Shown here piece after piece: positions 43,030-54,183 of a DNA stretch of 64,000 nucleotides. A program made the position numbers and the translations under genes. The notes beneath the pieces are model-generated. The model had not been told where the DNA came from, did no database searches, and saw nothing but the letters and a program-made list of their open reading frames with translations. This DNA comes from Owenia fusiformis. Lineage: Eukaryota; Annelida; Polychaeta; Sabellida; Oweniidae. The stretch covers positions 32,785,564 to 32,849,563 of the forward strand of contig CAIIXF020000007.1 of assembly GCA_903813345.2 (NCBI GenBank), given 5' to 3'. Positions within the stretch are counted from its first letter, which is position 1. The number at the start of each line of letters is the position of its first letter.

Positions 43030-44680
43030 CTTTTTTATTGTCGGCCATCTTGGTGTTTTCTTCGTAAAATCATGTCTGTAAATCTTGTCTATGTGTTTTC
43101 AGGCAAATCGTTTTAGGGATCAATTTCAAGTTAGATTTTGATCTCTGATATTAATGAGAAATGAGAAAATTAACGGTCAGGTAGACATGCCATCAGGGTA
43201 CCATCATATCATTTTTTTGAAATTTCAAAATGTGTTAACTCCTGAACCGGAAGTCGGATCACAATTTCGTATTCAGATGCGGAATCCTGAGAAAATTTCC
43301 TATAAGACTTATATCCTGGACATTTGATTCGGAGAACTTTTTTTTGGACCTCGTTTTCGGACACTGATATCTCGAAATCGGTTTGAGATATCAAAAAACT
43401 AAATCGACCCTAGCTTTCCTACTTTTTTATAAGGAACACATTGAAAAATACCCGGATCGAAAATATTGAAGGACGTCCGAGAAAATCGAAAAAAGTGACA
43501 AAGTACTGGATTTGACCTAGTTCTTGACCTTTGACCTAGATAAAAATTTGACCTAATTTCCCAGAAACTAGGTCACATACCCTAACTGACCATGTAATTA
43601 GATTTACTCCAAGTCTTCTAGTTACTGAGAAAACGTGCTAATAAGAATAACTAGATAGGAGAAATTGAACAAGTTCAATTCAAGACTCCAGATTCCATTT
43701 TTTTATTTATAAAATGATTTTGACATCTGATATAGAAGAGAAAGTGAAATTTAAAGAAAATATTTATGTTCGTCACAACTTTAAAAGCAAAATTTGATCA
43801 ATAGTAAGGTAATCTCAAAATTAACTAAATTGACCTAGATTTTGACCTTGACCCTTAGCACTCAAAATTGTACTGAAATTTTGATGATTGGCTATTGATT
43901 ACCATTGACTTAACACAGGATGCTACATTGGTGGCAGCGGTAGGGATTTTTTGGAGATTTCAAAAGGCCATAGCTCCTGAACCGGATGTCTGATTTCAAT
44001 TTTGTTTACAGATTCGGAATCCTGAGAAGATTTCCTATTACAGATTTTGATCTCTGATTTTAATGAGAAATGAGAAAATTAACGGTCAGGTAGACATGCC
44101 ATCAGGGTACCATCATATCATATTTTGAAATTTCAAAATGTGTTAACTCCTGAACCGGAAGTCGGATCACAATTTCGTTTTCAAATTCGGAATCCTGAGA
44201 AAATTTCCTGTTAAATTGAGACTTATTTCAATAGATTTGGAACAATTTAAATTTCACCCTTTTTTGGAGTCAAATTTCTCAAAATTGGTAAAATTTTCGA
44301 GACATAGAGTGAGCGAAATGTTTGAAATATTTAAAGGGAACTATAAATTAATTCATCGCAAGAAATATTGATAGATTAAAAAGAAAATTGAAAATTTGTG
44401 AAATTGGAAAAATTGACCTAAATTTTGACCTTTGACCTAGATAAAAATTTGACCCAGTTTCCCAGAAACTAGGTCACATACCCTAACTGACCATGTAATT
44501 AGATTTACTCCAAGTCTTCTAGTTACTGAGAAAACGTGCTAATAAGAATAAGAATAATAAGAATACAGGCAAAAGCAATAGACTCCAGATTTTCAATCTG
44601 GAGACTAATAATAATAAGAATAATAAGAAAAAGAATACAGGCAAAAGCAATAGACTCCAGATTTTCATCTGGAGTCTAAT
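43030..44680 (-). mobile_element. Family B Helitron-like sequence, reverse orientation
   Basis: 43650-44680 is a copy on the minus strand. Its 3' end (CTAGT preceded by hairpin GAATTGAAC-TT-GTTCAATTTC) is at 43650-43690, and its head hairpin GACTCCAGAT-tttc-ATCTGGAGTC at 44653-44676. A second head-like unit lies at 44560-44610. 43140-43649 is part of another reversed copy ending in the same TCTTCTAGTTACTGAGAAAA head region. Bodies share TCCTGAACCGGAAGTCGGAT and TGACCTTTGACCTAG with 2324-3763. 43030-43130 is a 162-bp satellite fragment. Confidence 0.65.
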
Positions 44681-46329
44681 AAGGTTTGACAAAGTTAAGA
44701 ACATACTGATAGTATAACTGATACAATATATTTCATGCAAGGTTTTAAATTACAAAAGAAAATACATTATTTTATTAAAAATGGTCAAGTTGTGTGCTCA
44801 TAGATTTAAGTTTGGTTAAGGGTCAAGTTTCTAAGCCCTTGCGGCCAAGGGGTAACCTTATTTTACCTTAATAATTTTTAAAATATGCAATGTATGGGTC
44901 TCATATGAGCTCATAATGATGCATTAACTCTTGTTTCGTCATATTATTCCTAATAAGATTGAAAAATTGTTCAGCAAACCAAGGTACAATCCGTTGATGT
45001 ATTGGGTCTCTTTCAAAATTTATATATCGTTTTATCAAAGTGCATCATCAATTTGAGAAAAATGCTCAACTAAGCTTATACAAAAAACATTGGTTTTATA
45101 GTTGAGAATTTGTATAAAATTGACAAAATGTGACATACTAGTAAACTGTTGTATTTTACCGACAACGCGGGGGTTTGCGGCGATGTAGAATTCAAATGTC
45201 AATAAATTCGGAAATATAAAGATATGTGCCTGAAATGTCAGTTACTCCCCAAAGTGTGTTTAATACGTGTACCAAATTTGAAGAAAAATCACCCATGCCT
45301 TATATCTCCCTAAAATAATTCTCATGAGTTCTGGGACACCCTGTCCTTGATGTCCCATATTTGACACTTCAAAAGATAAATTCTCGCTGGATAATAGAGG
45401 AGTTTCTAAATAGCTTTGAAATCTCGCTAATTCTCATTTTTACATGAGATTTTAGGAGATTTGCACTTTTTTCCTCTAATGAATTACTTTTCTTTATTTT
45501 TGATAGCATATTTGGATTCAGTGACATTTTTTCCCATTATAGCTTTGATTTATACAGTTATGTCATTTAAATCATTTTCCATGACATTTAAAAAAACTTG
45601 GGCCAAATCTCCATTGGTGCAATGCTGAAATTCATTAAAACCTTGATTTATTTGTATGACAACCAATATTTTCATGTTTAATCACAATATGTACATTGAC
45701 AGGGCCATCCAATAGTATTCCATTCGAGTTTCAGACAGATTCAACCAACACTTTTTGATAAATCATGAAAGTAAGTGACTATTGCAAGTTTCTAGCATTA
45801 AAGTGAGTGGAGGTCTGGCCCTAGAAAATCAAAGACAAGCAAGGGTGACATCTATTATGTAAGCATTTTCAGCTATTTAGAAACTATACAATTGGGTTAA
45901 AATGTATTTTCCTTACTAAACACCACTTCTAAAATGGGTTCTTCTCAATTTCAAGGCTCAAAGCAATCACCAAATGAAGTCCGTCCGTCCGTCCGTCCAT
46001 ATCAAGTCATTTAAAGAAATATACTTTAAAACCATTTTTATTTATTTTTTATAATGTACCCCCTCCCGTCCGTCCCTCTGTCCGTCCGTATCAAGTCATT
46101 TAAAGAAATATACTTTAAAACCATTTTTATTTATTTTTTATAATGTACCCCTCCCGCCTGATAGAGGTTTTGCTTGACATTGCGGGATCCGCAAATAAGC
46201 CTTATTTTGATCAAATTTGCGGGATAATCCTGCGAGTCATGGGACACTTGACAGCCCTGCTATTATTGATGTAAAGATAATAGGTTTTGTCAATGAATAG
46301 ATAAATGATTATAAAGTGTTTATTTTCAG
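44681..46329. other. Intron before exon 4
   Basis: Mostly unique AT-rich sequence. An 89-bp tandem duplication (ATCAAGTCATTTAAAGAAAT at 46001 and 46090, with CCGTCC repeats) lies near 45980-46150. Confidence 0.5.
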
Positions 46330-46433
46330 TTACTTCCCTACCTGATCTGCCACCTAACATCCCCAGCACAACATATGGTAAACTGAGCATGACATCATAT
46401 CTCAATATGAATGATCTTCTTACCTTCATCAAG
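46330..46433 (+). CDS. GLB1L2: Beta-galactosidase-1-like exon 4 of window (linker to beta-sandwich)
   Basis: After acceptor tattttcag the first two bases complete Val. The exon reads TSLPDLPPNIPSTTYGKLSM and ends DLLTFIK at aag|gtacaa, phase 0. In GLB1L proteins the stretch after the barrel is a Pro-rich LP-x-PP segment followed by YGK and a W/DLL motif, matching what is seen. An 89-bp tandem duplication sits 185 bp upstream in the intron, and a mariner-like element begins 254 bp downstream. Confidence 0.88.
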
Positions 46434-46687
46434 GTACAATTTGAACCGAGCATACATGTACTTGTACATGTATATGCTCAAAATTAATTTAATACCAAAA
46501 TGTAGTATACCATCTATATTGTTGTTTAGGAATAATTACTGTATATTTCCTTAAGATTTTCTTTGAGATGCTAAACTGATCATATTTAGATAACAGAATT
46601 GGGAGAGTAACTGAAAATACTTTTGATTTTGCCAGCTTTTCTTTAACTTCAACATGGTACCTGTCACTTGAGGTTAGTGGTAATATA

Positions 46688-48985
46688 CAGTGCGTATCAA
46701 AAAAAACGCAACAGATTGTTATCTCGGAAAAGCACAAAACCAGTGATAACAGCATTGATTTCATTCAATGTACCATAAAGCCACGTGTCTCCTCTTTCTA
46801 ATGGTTTATCATTCGTTGATATCGGGTCATGGTTCGGCGAGTAATAATTATCCCACCGAACGAAGTTCGAGAGGGATATAGGAAAGCCGTCCGTCCGTCC
46901 GTCTGTCCGTCCGTCCGTCCGTCTGTTTGACCGGGCGATAATTCAAATAACGTTTCACGGATTTGATTCAAATTTTATAGGCTTATGCCTTATGGGTGTA
47001 GGACCTCTGCTCGAGAAGGAATTTTCAATATGGCCACTGAATTCAAAATGGCCACCATTTTTCGTAAAAAATGTAATCTTTAATAACTCAAATACTAGTT
47101 TGCGGATTTGGTAAAAATTTTATATGCTGATGCCTAGGGACACAGTAGATATGTTCGAGTAAAAATTTTCAAGATGGCGGCTAGATTTCAAAATGGCGGC
47201 CATTTTTCGTAAAAAAACTTAATCTTTGATAACTCAAATACCAGTGAACGGATTTGGTTCAAATTGTATATGTTGATGCCAAGGGACACAGTAGATCTGT
47301 TCGAGATACAATTTTCAAGATGGCCGCTGAAATTCAAAATGGCGGCCATTTTTCATAAAAAAACATTATCTCTGGTAACTCAAATACCAGTGAACGGATT
47401 CGGTTCAAATTTTATATGCTTATGCCTAGGGACAAAGGAGCTTCGCTCAAGATGGGATTTTCGAAATGGCCACTGATTGTCAAAATGGCGGCCATTTTTC
47501 GTAAAAAAAACGTAATCTTTGATAACTCAAATACCAGTGAACGTATTTGGTTCAAATTTTATATGATAATGCCTAGGGACACAATAGATCTGTTCGAGAA
47601 AGAATTTTCAAGATGGCAGCCTGATATTCAAAATGGCAGCCATTTTTCATAAAAAAAGGTAATCTTTGATTACTCAAATACCAGTGAACGGATTTGGCTC
47701 AAATTTTATATGATGATGCCTAGGGACAAAGGAGATCTGTTCGAGAAAGAATTTTCAAGATGGCGGCTGAATTTCAAAATGGACGCCATTTTTCGTAAAA
47801 AACGTAATCTTTGATAACTCAAATACCAGTGAACAGATTTGGCTCAATTTTAATATGATGATTCCTAGGGACACAGTAGATCTGTTCGAGAAAATTTTTT
47901 CAAGATGGCGGCTGAATTTCAAAATGGTAGCCATTTTTCATAAGAAAAAACGTAATCTTTGATAAGTCAAATACCAGTGAACAGATTCGGTTCAAATTTT
48001 ATATGCTGATGCCTAGAAACTCGAAAAAAATTTAAGATGGCGGCTGATCTTCAGAGGCTTCAGAATGGCTGCCATTTTTCATTTTCATTTTCGTAATCTT
48101 TGGTAACTCAACTGCCGTTCGGTGGGATTTGCTACTCCGTGGAGTTGCTGTTTTTCTAGTTCCTTAAGCAAAGTGGGCCAAAATTACCTTGGGACCAAGT
48201 TATAAACATCGCGAAAGTCAGTGCATGGGGCCCAATGCAATATTGGAAGAAAACATAAAACCAATGATGACTGCATCCTTTTCGTTCAATGTACCAAAAA
48301 CCCAAATTACTCCTCTTTACAATGGAATGTCATTCATTTATAGGGAGTCGTGGTTGTCCGAATAATCATTATTTCGCAAAGTGGGGCAAAATTCAGCTCA
48401 GACCCAAGTTTTAAACATTGTAAAAGTCAGTGCATGGGGCATAGAGGCTATGGGAAGAAGGTATGGGATGTGTGATATAGACTGTAAAGTGTTTATACTC
48501 ATACTTTTGCAAAAATACATCCTAATACTAAATTGCCACCACTTCTTAGCACACAAAGATACCCTCATCTCTCCATGCCATGCATGGCTCAGCTCTGAGT
48601 CATCTGTGGATGAAGGCAGAGAAAAGCAGCCCATTGGCAATTCTTTCTTGAAGTTTTGTAATATCTGATGAAGGAATGGTGAGCACAGATGCTCCTGAGA
48701 TAGCTCCAAAAGAAAAAGTCACAACAATTCAAGTCAGGAGAACTTCCATTGGCACTTAGCTCTTGCACTGATTTTTGCAATTTCTGAAACTTGGTCCAGA
48801 GCCAATTTAACCCACTGTGTAAATGGAAAGATTTCTCACCAACCATGACAACATGTGAATGGTTGACATATGATTGCAAAGAGGAGGGGCATGGCTTTAT
48901 GGTACGTTGAATGAAATTGATGTAGTCATCACTAGTTTTGTGATTTTACAAGATAACTGCTTGTTGCGTTTTTTTATACGCCCTG
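46688..48985 (-). mobile_element. Mariner/Tc1-like element with transposase relic
   Basis: The ends CAGTGCGTATCAAAAAAAAC and GTTTTTTTATACGCCCTG belong to inverted repeats extending roughly 150-200 bp and are flanked by TA (46686-46687, 48986-48987). On the minus strand between about 48880 and 48580 a frame contains SSPDLNCCDFFFWSYL, the mariner SPDLNPCDFFLWGYL block holding the last catalytic Asp. It shifts frame into LQNFKKELP. The rest is missing. 46851-48160 is a Helitron-like insertion. Confidence 0.8.
46851..48160 (+). mobile_element. Family A Helitron-like element carrying eight or more ~143-bp units
   Basis: TCCCACCGAACGAAGTTCG follows A; the tail GGTGGGATTTGCTACTCCGT, GGAGTTGC and CTAGT (48156-48160) precedes T. 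Between them, after (CCGT)n, lie tandem units with AATACCAGTGAACGGATTTG, ATGCCTAGGGACA and CAAGATGGC. A diverged direct repeat of the flanking mariner sequence at about 48365-48395 lacks the insert and shows no duplicated bases, as expected for A^T Helitron insertion. Confidence 0.78.
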
Positions 48986-49032
48986 TATAATAGTTCCTAC
49001 CCTACATGGTAACTTTCCTCAATTATTTGTAG

Positions 49033-49179
49033 CAAATAGAGAGTAAGAAGGTGGTTCCGATGGAGATGTTAGACATAAACAATGGAGGGGGTCAATCATT
49101 TGGCTTTATCCTGTACAGGACCACCATTAGCCAGGGGAAACAAGTAAAACTAACTGGTACAGTGAAAGATAGAGCAATT
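49033..49179 (+). CDS. GLB1L2: Beta-galactosidase-1-like exon 5 of window (NNGGGQSFGFILY)
   Basis: The exon is 49 whole codons between acceptor ttatttgtag and donor ATT|gtaagt. It encodes PMEMLDINNGGGQSFGFILY and ends VKDRAI, the start of the first beta-sandwich domain in GLB1L proteins (family form: PMENLPVNGGNGQSFGYILY). The family continues with a DRAQVFV-like segment; that next exon was searched for by eye to 64000 and not found. Together the five exons give 201 codons without an in-frame stop. Confidence 0.9.
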
Positions 49180-50340
49180 GTAAGTCATTATCATTTGTTG
49201 AGAGTTGGGGGAGAGGATGGCAACCAGAGAGTAATTCTTGTGGATAAGGATGATCATCTGCCTGGTAACATGTCACAACCTGACTTGTTGTAAATTAATA
49301 CCTACACAAGATCTTCTATAATAAAAACAAATCGATAGTTATGCCACCTTAGACATTGTTACATTTACTCCCTGGTTGACTTCCTCTTCCACGATTCTTA
49401 TTCACCACTTCACCAGAGAGCCAGGCTTCTCACCAGGTAATTGCAAATCCATATATGGGAGGCCTTATTCACAAAGCGGCGCAATTTTTAGCGATTGCGA
49501 TATAGCAATGACGTTTTGCGCAGTATTCACAAAAGCGCGATAAAAAACAATAGCAAAGCAATCGCTATAGCGAACACGAAGCAAACACATCACAATTCTG
49601 GAATACAATTTTGATTATTCGCTTTTTCCTAAATGAGTGGAGGATAAATAAGGGTTATGTACTGGGAGGTTTTGGATATGGGGTTTATCCAGAGGGAGAT
49701 ATGCATATCTACCTGAGGGACCATAGGGACCGAAGGTAGATGTGCATATCTCACGAGGGATGAACCCGATATGCAAACCGATCGTACATAACTGCTTTAT
49801 CCTATACCAAGTAAAGTTTTCTAATTTTCTTTCAATTTTTTTTTTATTTTTTCATTTTTTTCACATTTTTCAATTTTTTTTCTATTTTTTTTTGTTTTTT
49901 TGAATTTTTAATTTTTTAAAAAATTTTTTCACATTTTTTCTTTTTTTTAAATTTTTCTTATTTAAAAAAAAAAATTCGAAGCGGGAACATATATGCCCTG
50001 GAGCGGGAGATATGGCGGGAGATATGGAGGTTCAGGATATGGAAACCTCAAAATCAGAATACGGGATATATCTTACCAACTTATCTCCCTAAAACTCTAC
50101 TTGGCCTAGGAAAAGCCTGTTTTCCTTGCTCCAATGCCGATGTAACATTAGATACGGTCGTTAATTGGTCACTCTGAGATTATTTACCCGCATAACTGCG
50201 AGTATATGGGTTTCATTTGCTTTATTTAAAATCATTATCTATTTAATATTTCAATTAATGATGATAGATATAGAAAATAAAACAATGAATTTGGAAATGT
50301 TGAATTAGGCATATGACAGTTCTTTTTCAGCGTTTGTAAC
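49180..50340. other. Intron after last exon seen; T-rich low complexity
   Basis: A Harbinger-like terminus (GGCCTTATTCACAAAGCGGC, 49467 on) with GCGAT-rich sequence lacks a partner. GGGAGATAT(G) repeats flank a T-rich tract at 49815-49975. No further beta-galactosidase exon was found. Confidence 0.4.
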
Positions 50341-53290
50341 TTTTTTTTTTATATGTGATTTATTTCATAGTAAAATAGAATTATTACATACACATGTTGC
50401 GGCTTTGCAATGGAGCATTATAAGCCACAATTGAATAATAACAAGATTTTAAAAAGAAAGTATGACAATGAATTTGCAATAAACAAAAGAATAATTGTGT
50501 ACAAACTTATACAGTTGGTGGTGGAAGAAATACTTACACTCTTGTACACCTTTGAATAAAAGCTGATGTGACCCTTAAAATTTCAATATTAACTTCTTAA
50601 GTTTTTACTCTCCATACAAAAACAATGATAATTTGTCTTGCTGGTTTTTAAATGCTGGGTAATTAAAATTTAGAAGAGTTAAAGTGCATCCTCTAAATCT
50701 TTAAGATATTGTGATTTAAGGTTACAAGAGAACATGACATGAATGGATGTTTCATTGCTATACCCACATTTGCATGTAGGGGATGGTACATTAGTAAAAT
50801 TGTGGGCGTAAAAATGGGACTTGAAGATGAGATCACAGCGCACCTTGTTAAGAGAAATTTAAATACGCATGATCTGTTTGAAAATGTTGAGGTTTTGATT
50901 GGAATTTGGTAGTCACGACTTCTTCGTGTTATTGATGGAAGATTTCTACGATATTGATTAAAAATGCTCAAAACGTAGGATGGAAGTTTATTGTTGTAAG
51001 CTCGGTACATTAGGAAAAGTCTATGCATTTGTCTTCTATCAGATAGCTTAGGCCAATTTAAGCAGTTAAGGACTTTTGTTGAAGATGTTCCGTGTAGTAC
51101 ACCTGAGCAAATGCAGGCTGCTTTGAAGTATAATCAGACTTGCCAACCTAAAATGAATAATTTCGTGAGATTTAAAAAAAATTGCGGTACTTTTACGGGA
51201 GTCTTTTTCAAAATCCAGTAGTTTTTGCGGGAGTTTTTACGGGAGATTTTTGAAAAAAACTGTATTTTTCGCGGTAAATTTTAAAAAACGTGACTTTTTT
51301 ACGGAAGATTTCAGAAAAAACAGGAGTTTTCGCGGTAGGTTCTGAAAAACGGGAGTTTTTATGGTAAATTTCTGAAAAAACAGGAGTCTTTACGGTAGAT
51401 TCTGAAAAAACTGAAGTTTTTACGTTAGATTTCTGAAAAAACGGGAGTTTTTATGGTAGATTTCTGAAAAAACTGGAGTTTTTACGGTAGATTCTGAAAA
51501 AACTGAAGTTTTTACGTGAGATTTCTGAAAAAACGGGAGTTTTTACGGTAGATTTCAGAAAAACAGGATTTTTACGGTAGATTTCTGAAAAACTAGAGTT
51601 TTTACAGTAGATTTTGAAAAAACTGGAGTTTTTACGGTAGATTTCTGAAAAAACAGGAGTTTTTACTTTAGATTTTGAAAAACGGAAGTTTTTACGGTAG
51701 ATTTTGAAAGAACGGAGTTTTTACGGTAGATTTTGAAAAAAAACTGGAGTTCTAACGGTAGGTTTCTGAAAAAACTGGCGTTTTTACGGTAGATTTTGAA
51801 AAAATGGAGTTTTTACAGTAGATTTCGGAAAAAGGGAGTTTTTACTCTTCAAATTATAATGCAACTTCAAACCACCACAAAAATTGTTTATTTCATATAA
51901 TTATTTTAACTGATGTAGTTCAAATTGTCAAACTCTGGGGTGATTTATATTTCAAACTGTCTATATTATTAATATGATCTGTTTAGATTATAGATACAAT
52001 ATTTTATTACTTTGGAAACGAATTGATCAAAGCTAAGTAAAATGTATATGTGGCGTTCACTATATTCTAAGGGCAATCTGCGTGAGGTTCCATTTTTAGG
52101 TTCGGTTTTCGCGCATGAGCATTAAATCCAGCGATTTAATTGGTTGAAATTATTATGACGCATGCGCAGTTAATAAATTAATTAGAACTTATAATCTAAG
52201 ATAGATGTCACTTACGTTCATTATTTCACAGCAGTCCCTACCCATAATGCGCCTTATATTGCAGGAATATTTTGTTTAGCGCCATATAAAAACAAAATGT
52301 ATTCTCCCGACAGAAGTTTGACAGAATATGAACTGGCCGTTTGTGGACATTTGGTGTGCAAACTTATACCGAATTGATCGCAGAAAAGGAATTTGAATCA
52401 TGAGAATGAAGTACTTTTAAGTTATTTATGAAAGTATCGATAGTGAACCATGGGAGCCAATCCTTCTTGGAGTAAAAGAAAGAAGCGTGCCTGCAATAAT
52501 CAAGGTCACAAATTTGTCAAATTCCTTTTAAATAAGGTAGATTTCGACAGCAAAAAAATGGAGATTTTACAGGAGTTATACCAGAAAACGGGAGATTTTA
52601 CGGGAGTTATACCAAGAATACGGGAGATTTTACAGGAGTTATACCAGAATACAGGAGATTTTACGGGAGATTTCAGCAAAAATACGGGAGATTTTACGGC
52701 CATATTTTTAAAAAAAATTACAGGAGATTTTAGTAGAAATACGGTACGGGAGTTTACGGGAGTTTTTACCGGAGAAAACGGTATGGGAGTTTGGTATTTT
52801 TTACGGAAAAACAAAAAATTTACGGGAGATTCCCGTAAAAAACGGGAGGTTGGCAAGTCTGATAATTGATCAATGGATTTTAGTTTACTTATATTTGCAC
52901 AACCATAAAGAATATCGCAATAGTCGAAAATTGGAAGTATGAAAGATTTGAAGATAAATTTCAGGTGTTTTCCATTTAATTTGTTGCTTAGAGATTTAAG
53001 TGGGTTTAATATTTTATCAATCCTCTCGGTGAGCTCTGTGATGTGTTGGTCAAAAGTAAGCTGTTTGTCTAGTATGAGGCCTAAATGTTTATGATGATCA
53101 ACTCGAGGTAGAACATCGATACCAATTTTGAGGTCAGGAACGTTATATTCACATTTCCTTGGGTTTGAGAAAATTATGTCTTTGCTTTTAGAGGCTTTGA
53201 AGTTCATTTTCCATGTCTGGGACCATTGGAAAATTGAATTAAGATCAGATTGTAACTTATCATTAGGTGTATCATCACCCCCAGGGGTTA
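50341..53290 (-). pseudogene. LINE ORF2 C-terminal fragment, interrupted by a TIR element
   Basis: The minus strand from about 53290 reads QSDLNSIFQWSQTWKMNFKA, HHKHLGLILDKQLTFDQHI and ILPIFDYCDILYGC, the RT thumb region of a jockey/CR1-type ORF2. The frame is cut at 52862 and resumes at 51134 with a further ~140 codons, including RQMHRLFLMYRAYNNKLPSY. The 3' UTR ends in AATAAATCACATATA and an A-rich tail near 50341. The catalytic YADD region is missing (5' truncated). Apart from the insertion, the frame is open to 50693. Confidence 0.82.
51135..52861. mobile_element. TIR element with 5-bp TSD inserted in the LINE
   Basis: The ends CAGACTTGCCAACCT (51135-51149) and its exact complement (52847-52861) are flanked by ATAAT (51130-51134, 52862-52866). 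Removing the element plus one ATAAT rejoins the LINE frame exactly. Inside are arrays of GAGTTTTTACGGTAGATTT-type units (51180-51850) and GGAGATTTTACGGGAG units (52555-52830) around a core that includes a hAT-MITE terminus-like piece. The long frames are repeat-derived. Superfamily unassigned. Confidence 0.88.
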
Positions 53291-53611
53291 TACATGTACT
53301 CTAATATACCTCTAAATACCTATGTGCTGCGCAAAATTGGCCATGCTGCACAAACCTACCCAAATTATTTAGAGTGAAGCCCTGGGTATCTACCAAGTTC
53401 AAAATCAGATTGCATGGTACATAGGCGATACCTTTGAATTGACTCCTGGCTTTAATTGTTTCCACCCTCTAGCAACTAGAACTATCACCATCTTTATTAT
53501 CCCAATGAACGATGTTCGAGGGAGATATAGGAATAGTACTACGGCCAAGGCCATTTGTGTCCAAAACACCTAGATTCAATTTGATTCTTGTCGGGGACCC
53601 CAAGGCATGTA
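53291..53611 (+). repeat. Intron with a family A head fragment
   Basis: TCCCAATGAACGATGTTCGA and GGGAGATATAGGAATAG at 53500-53535 match the family A head; no body or tail follows. The rest is unassigned. Confidence 0.5.
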
Positions 53612-54183
53612 AAAAAAGTTTGTGAACCCTTGCAAAGCAGGCTCAAAAGTGCTGAGTCAGCAGATTTTATCATTTTCGAGTCGGAGTTTGACCATATGCT
53701 TGAAACTATTTAATATCTCATTTGAAGATGTTGCAATTATGATGAAACATTGTTAATATATCAATAAGGCATGTATGAATAATTCCTGAAAGTTTGGGTC
53801 TTATCCAACAAAATATGTTAGAGATATGGGATAATTTGTCCCCAAAAGTACATAATTTCTCTTCAAAATTTGTTAATCAGTTGATATTTAATCAGTCATT
53901 AAAAAAACAGTAAGGACCTATAGTGTATAAAACCTGATTAAAAACTTCACTGATGATGTCAGCAAATATTTCCTGCATAAGTTTCAATAAAAAGTACATG
54001 CATCTAGTTTTCTGATTTTTCTCTTTACCTTCTCCTAAAAATTCAAGAAAGGGGGCGTGGCACCTTACACTTCAGTCGTTGAACTTGTTGCTAGGGTCAA
54101 ATAGAAAATGTGTATCATTATGGCAAAATGTGTCATGCTAGATAAATCTTAACACTATATGTGACATCATAATATGCTAAACA

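Noticed and set aside
52450-53207. Long frames on both strands across 52.45-52.87 kb, including a 233-codon minus frame
   Set aside because: The plus frame and the C-terminal half of the minus frame are read from GGAGATTTTACGGGAG repeats of the inserted element; only 52862-53290 (-) is LINE coding sequence.
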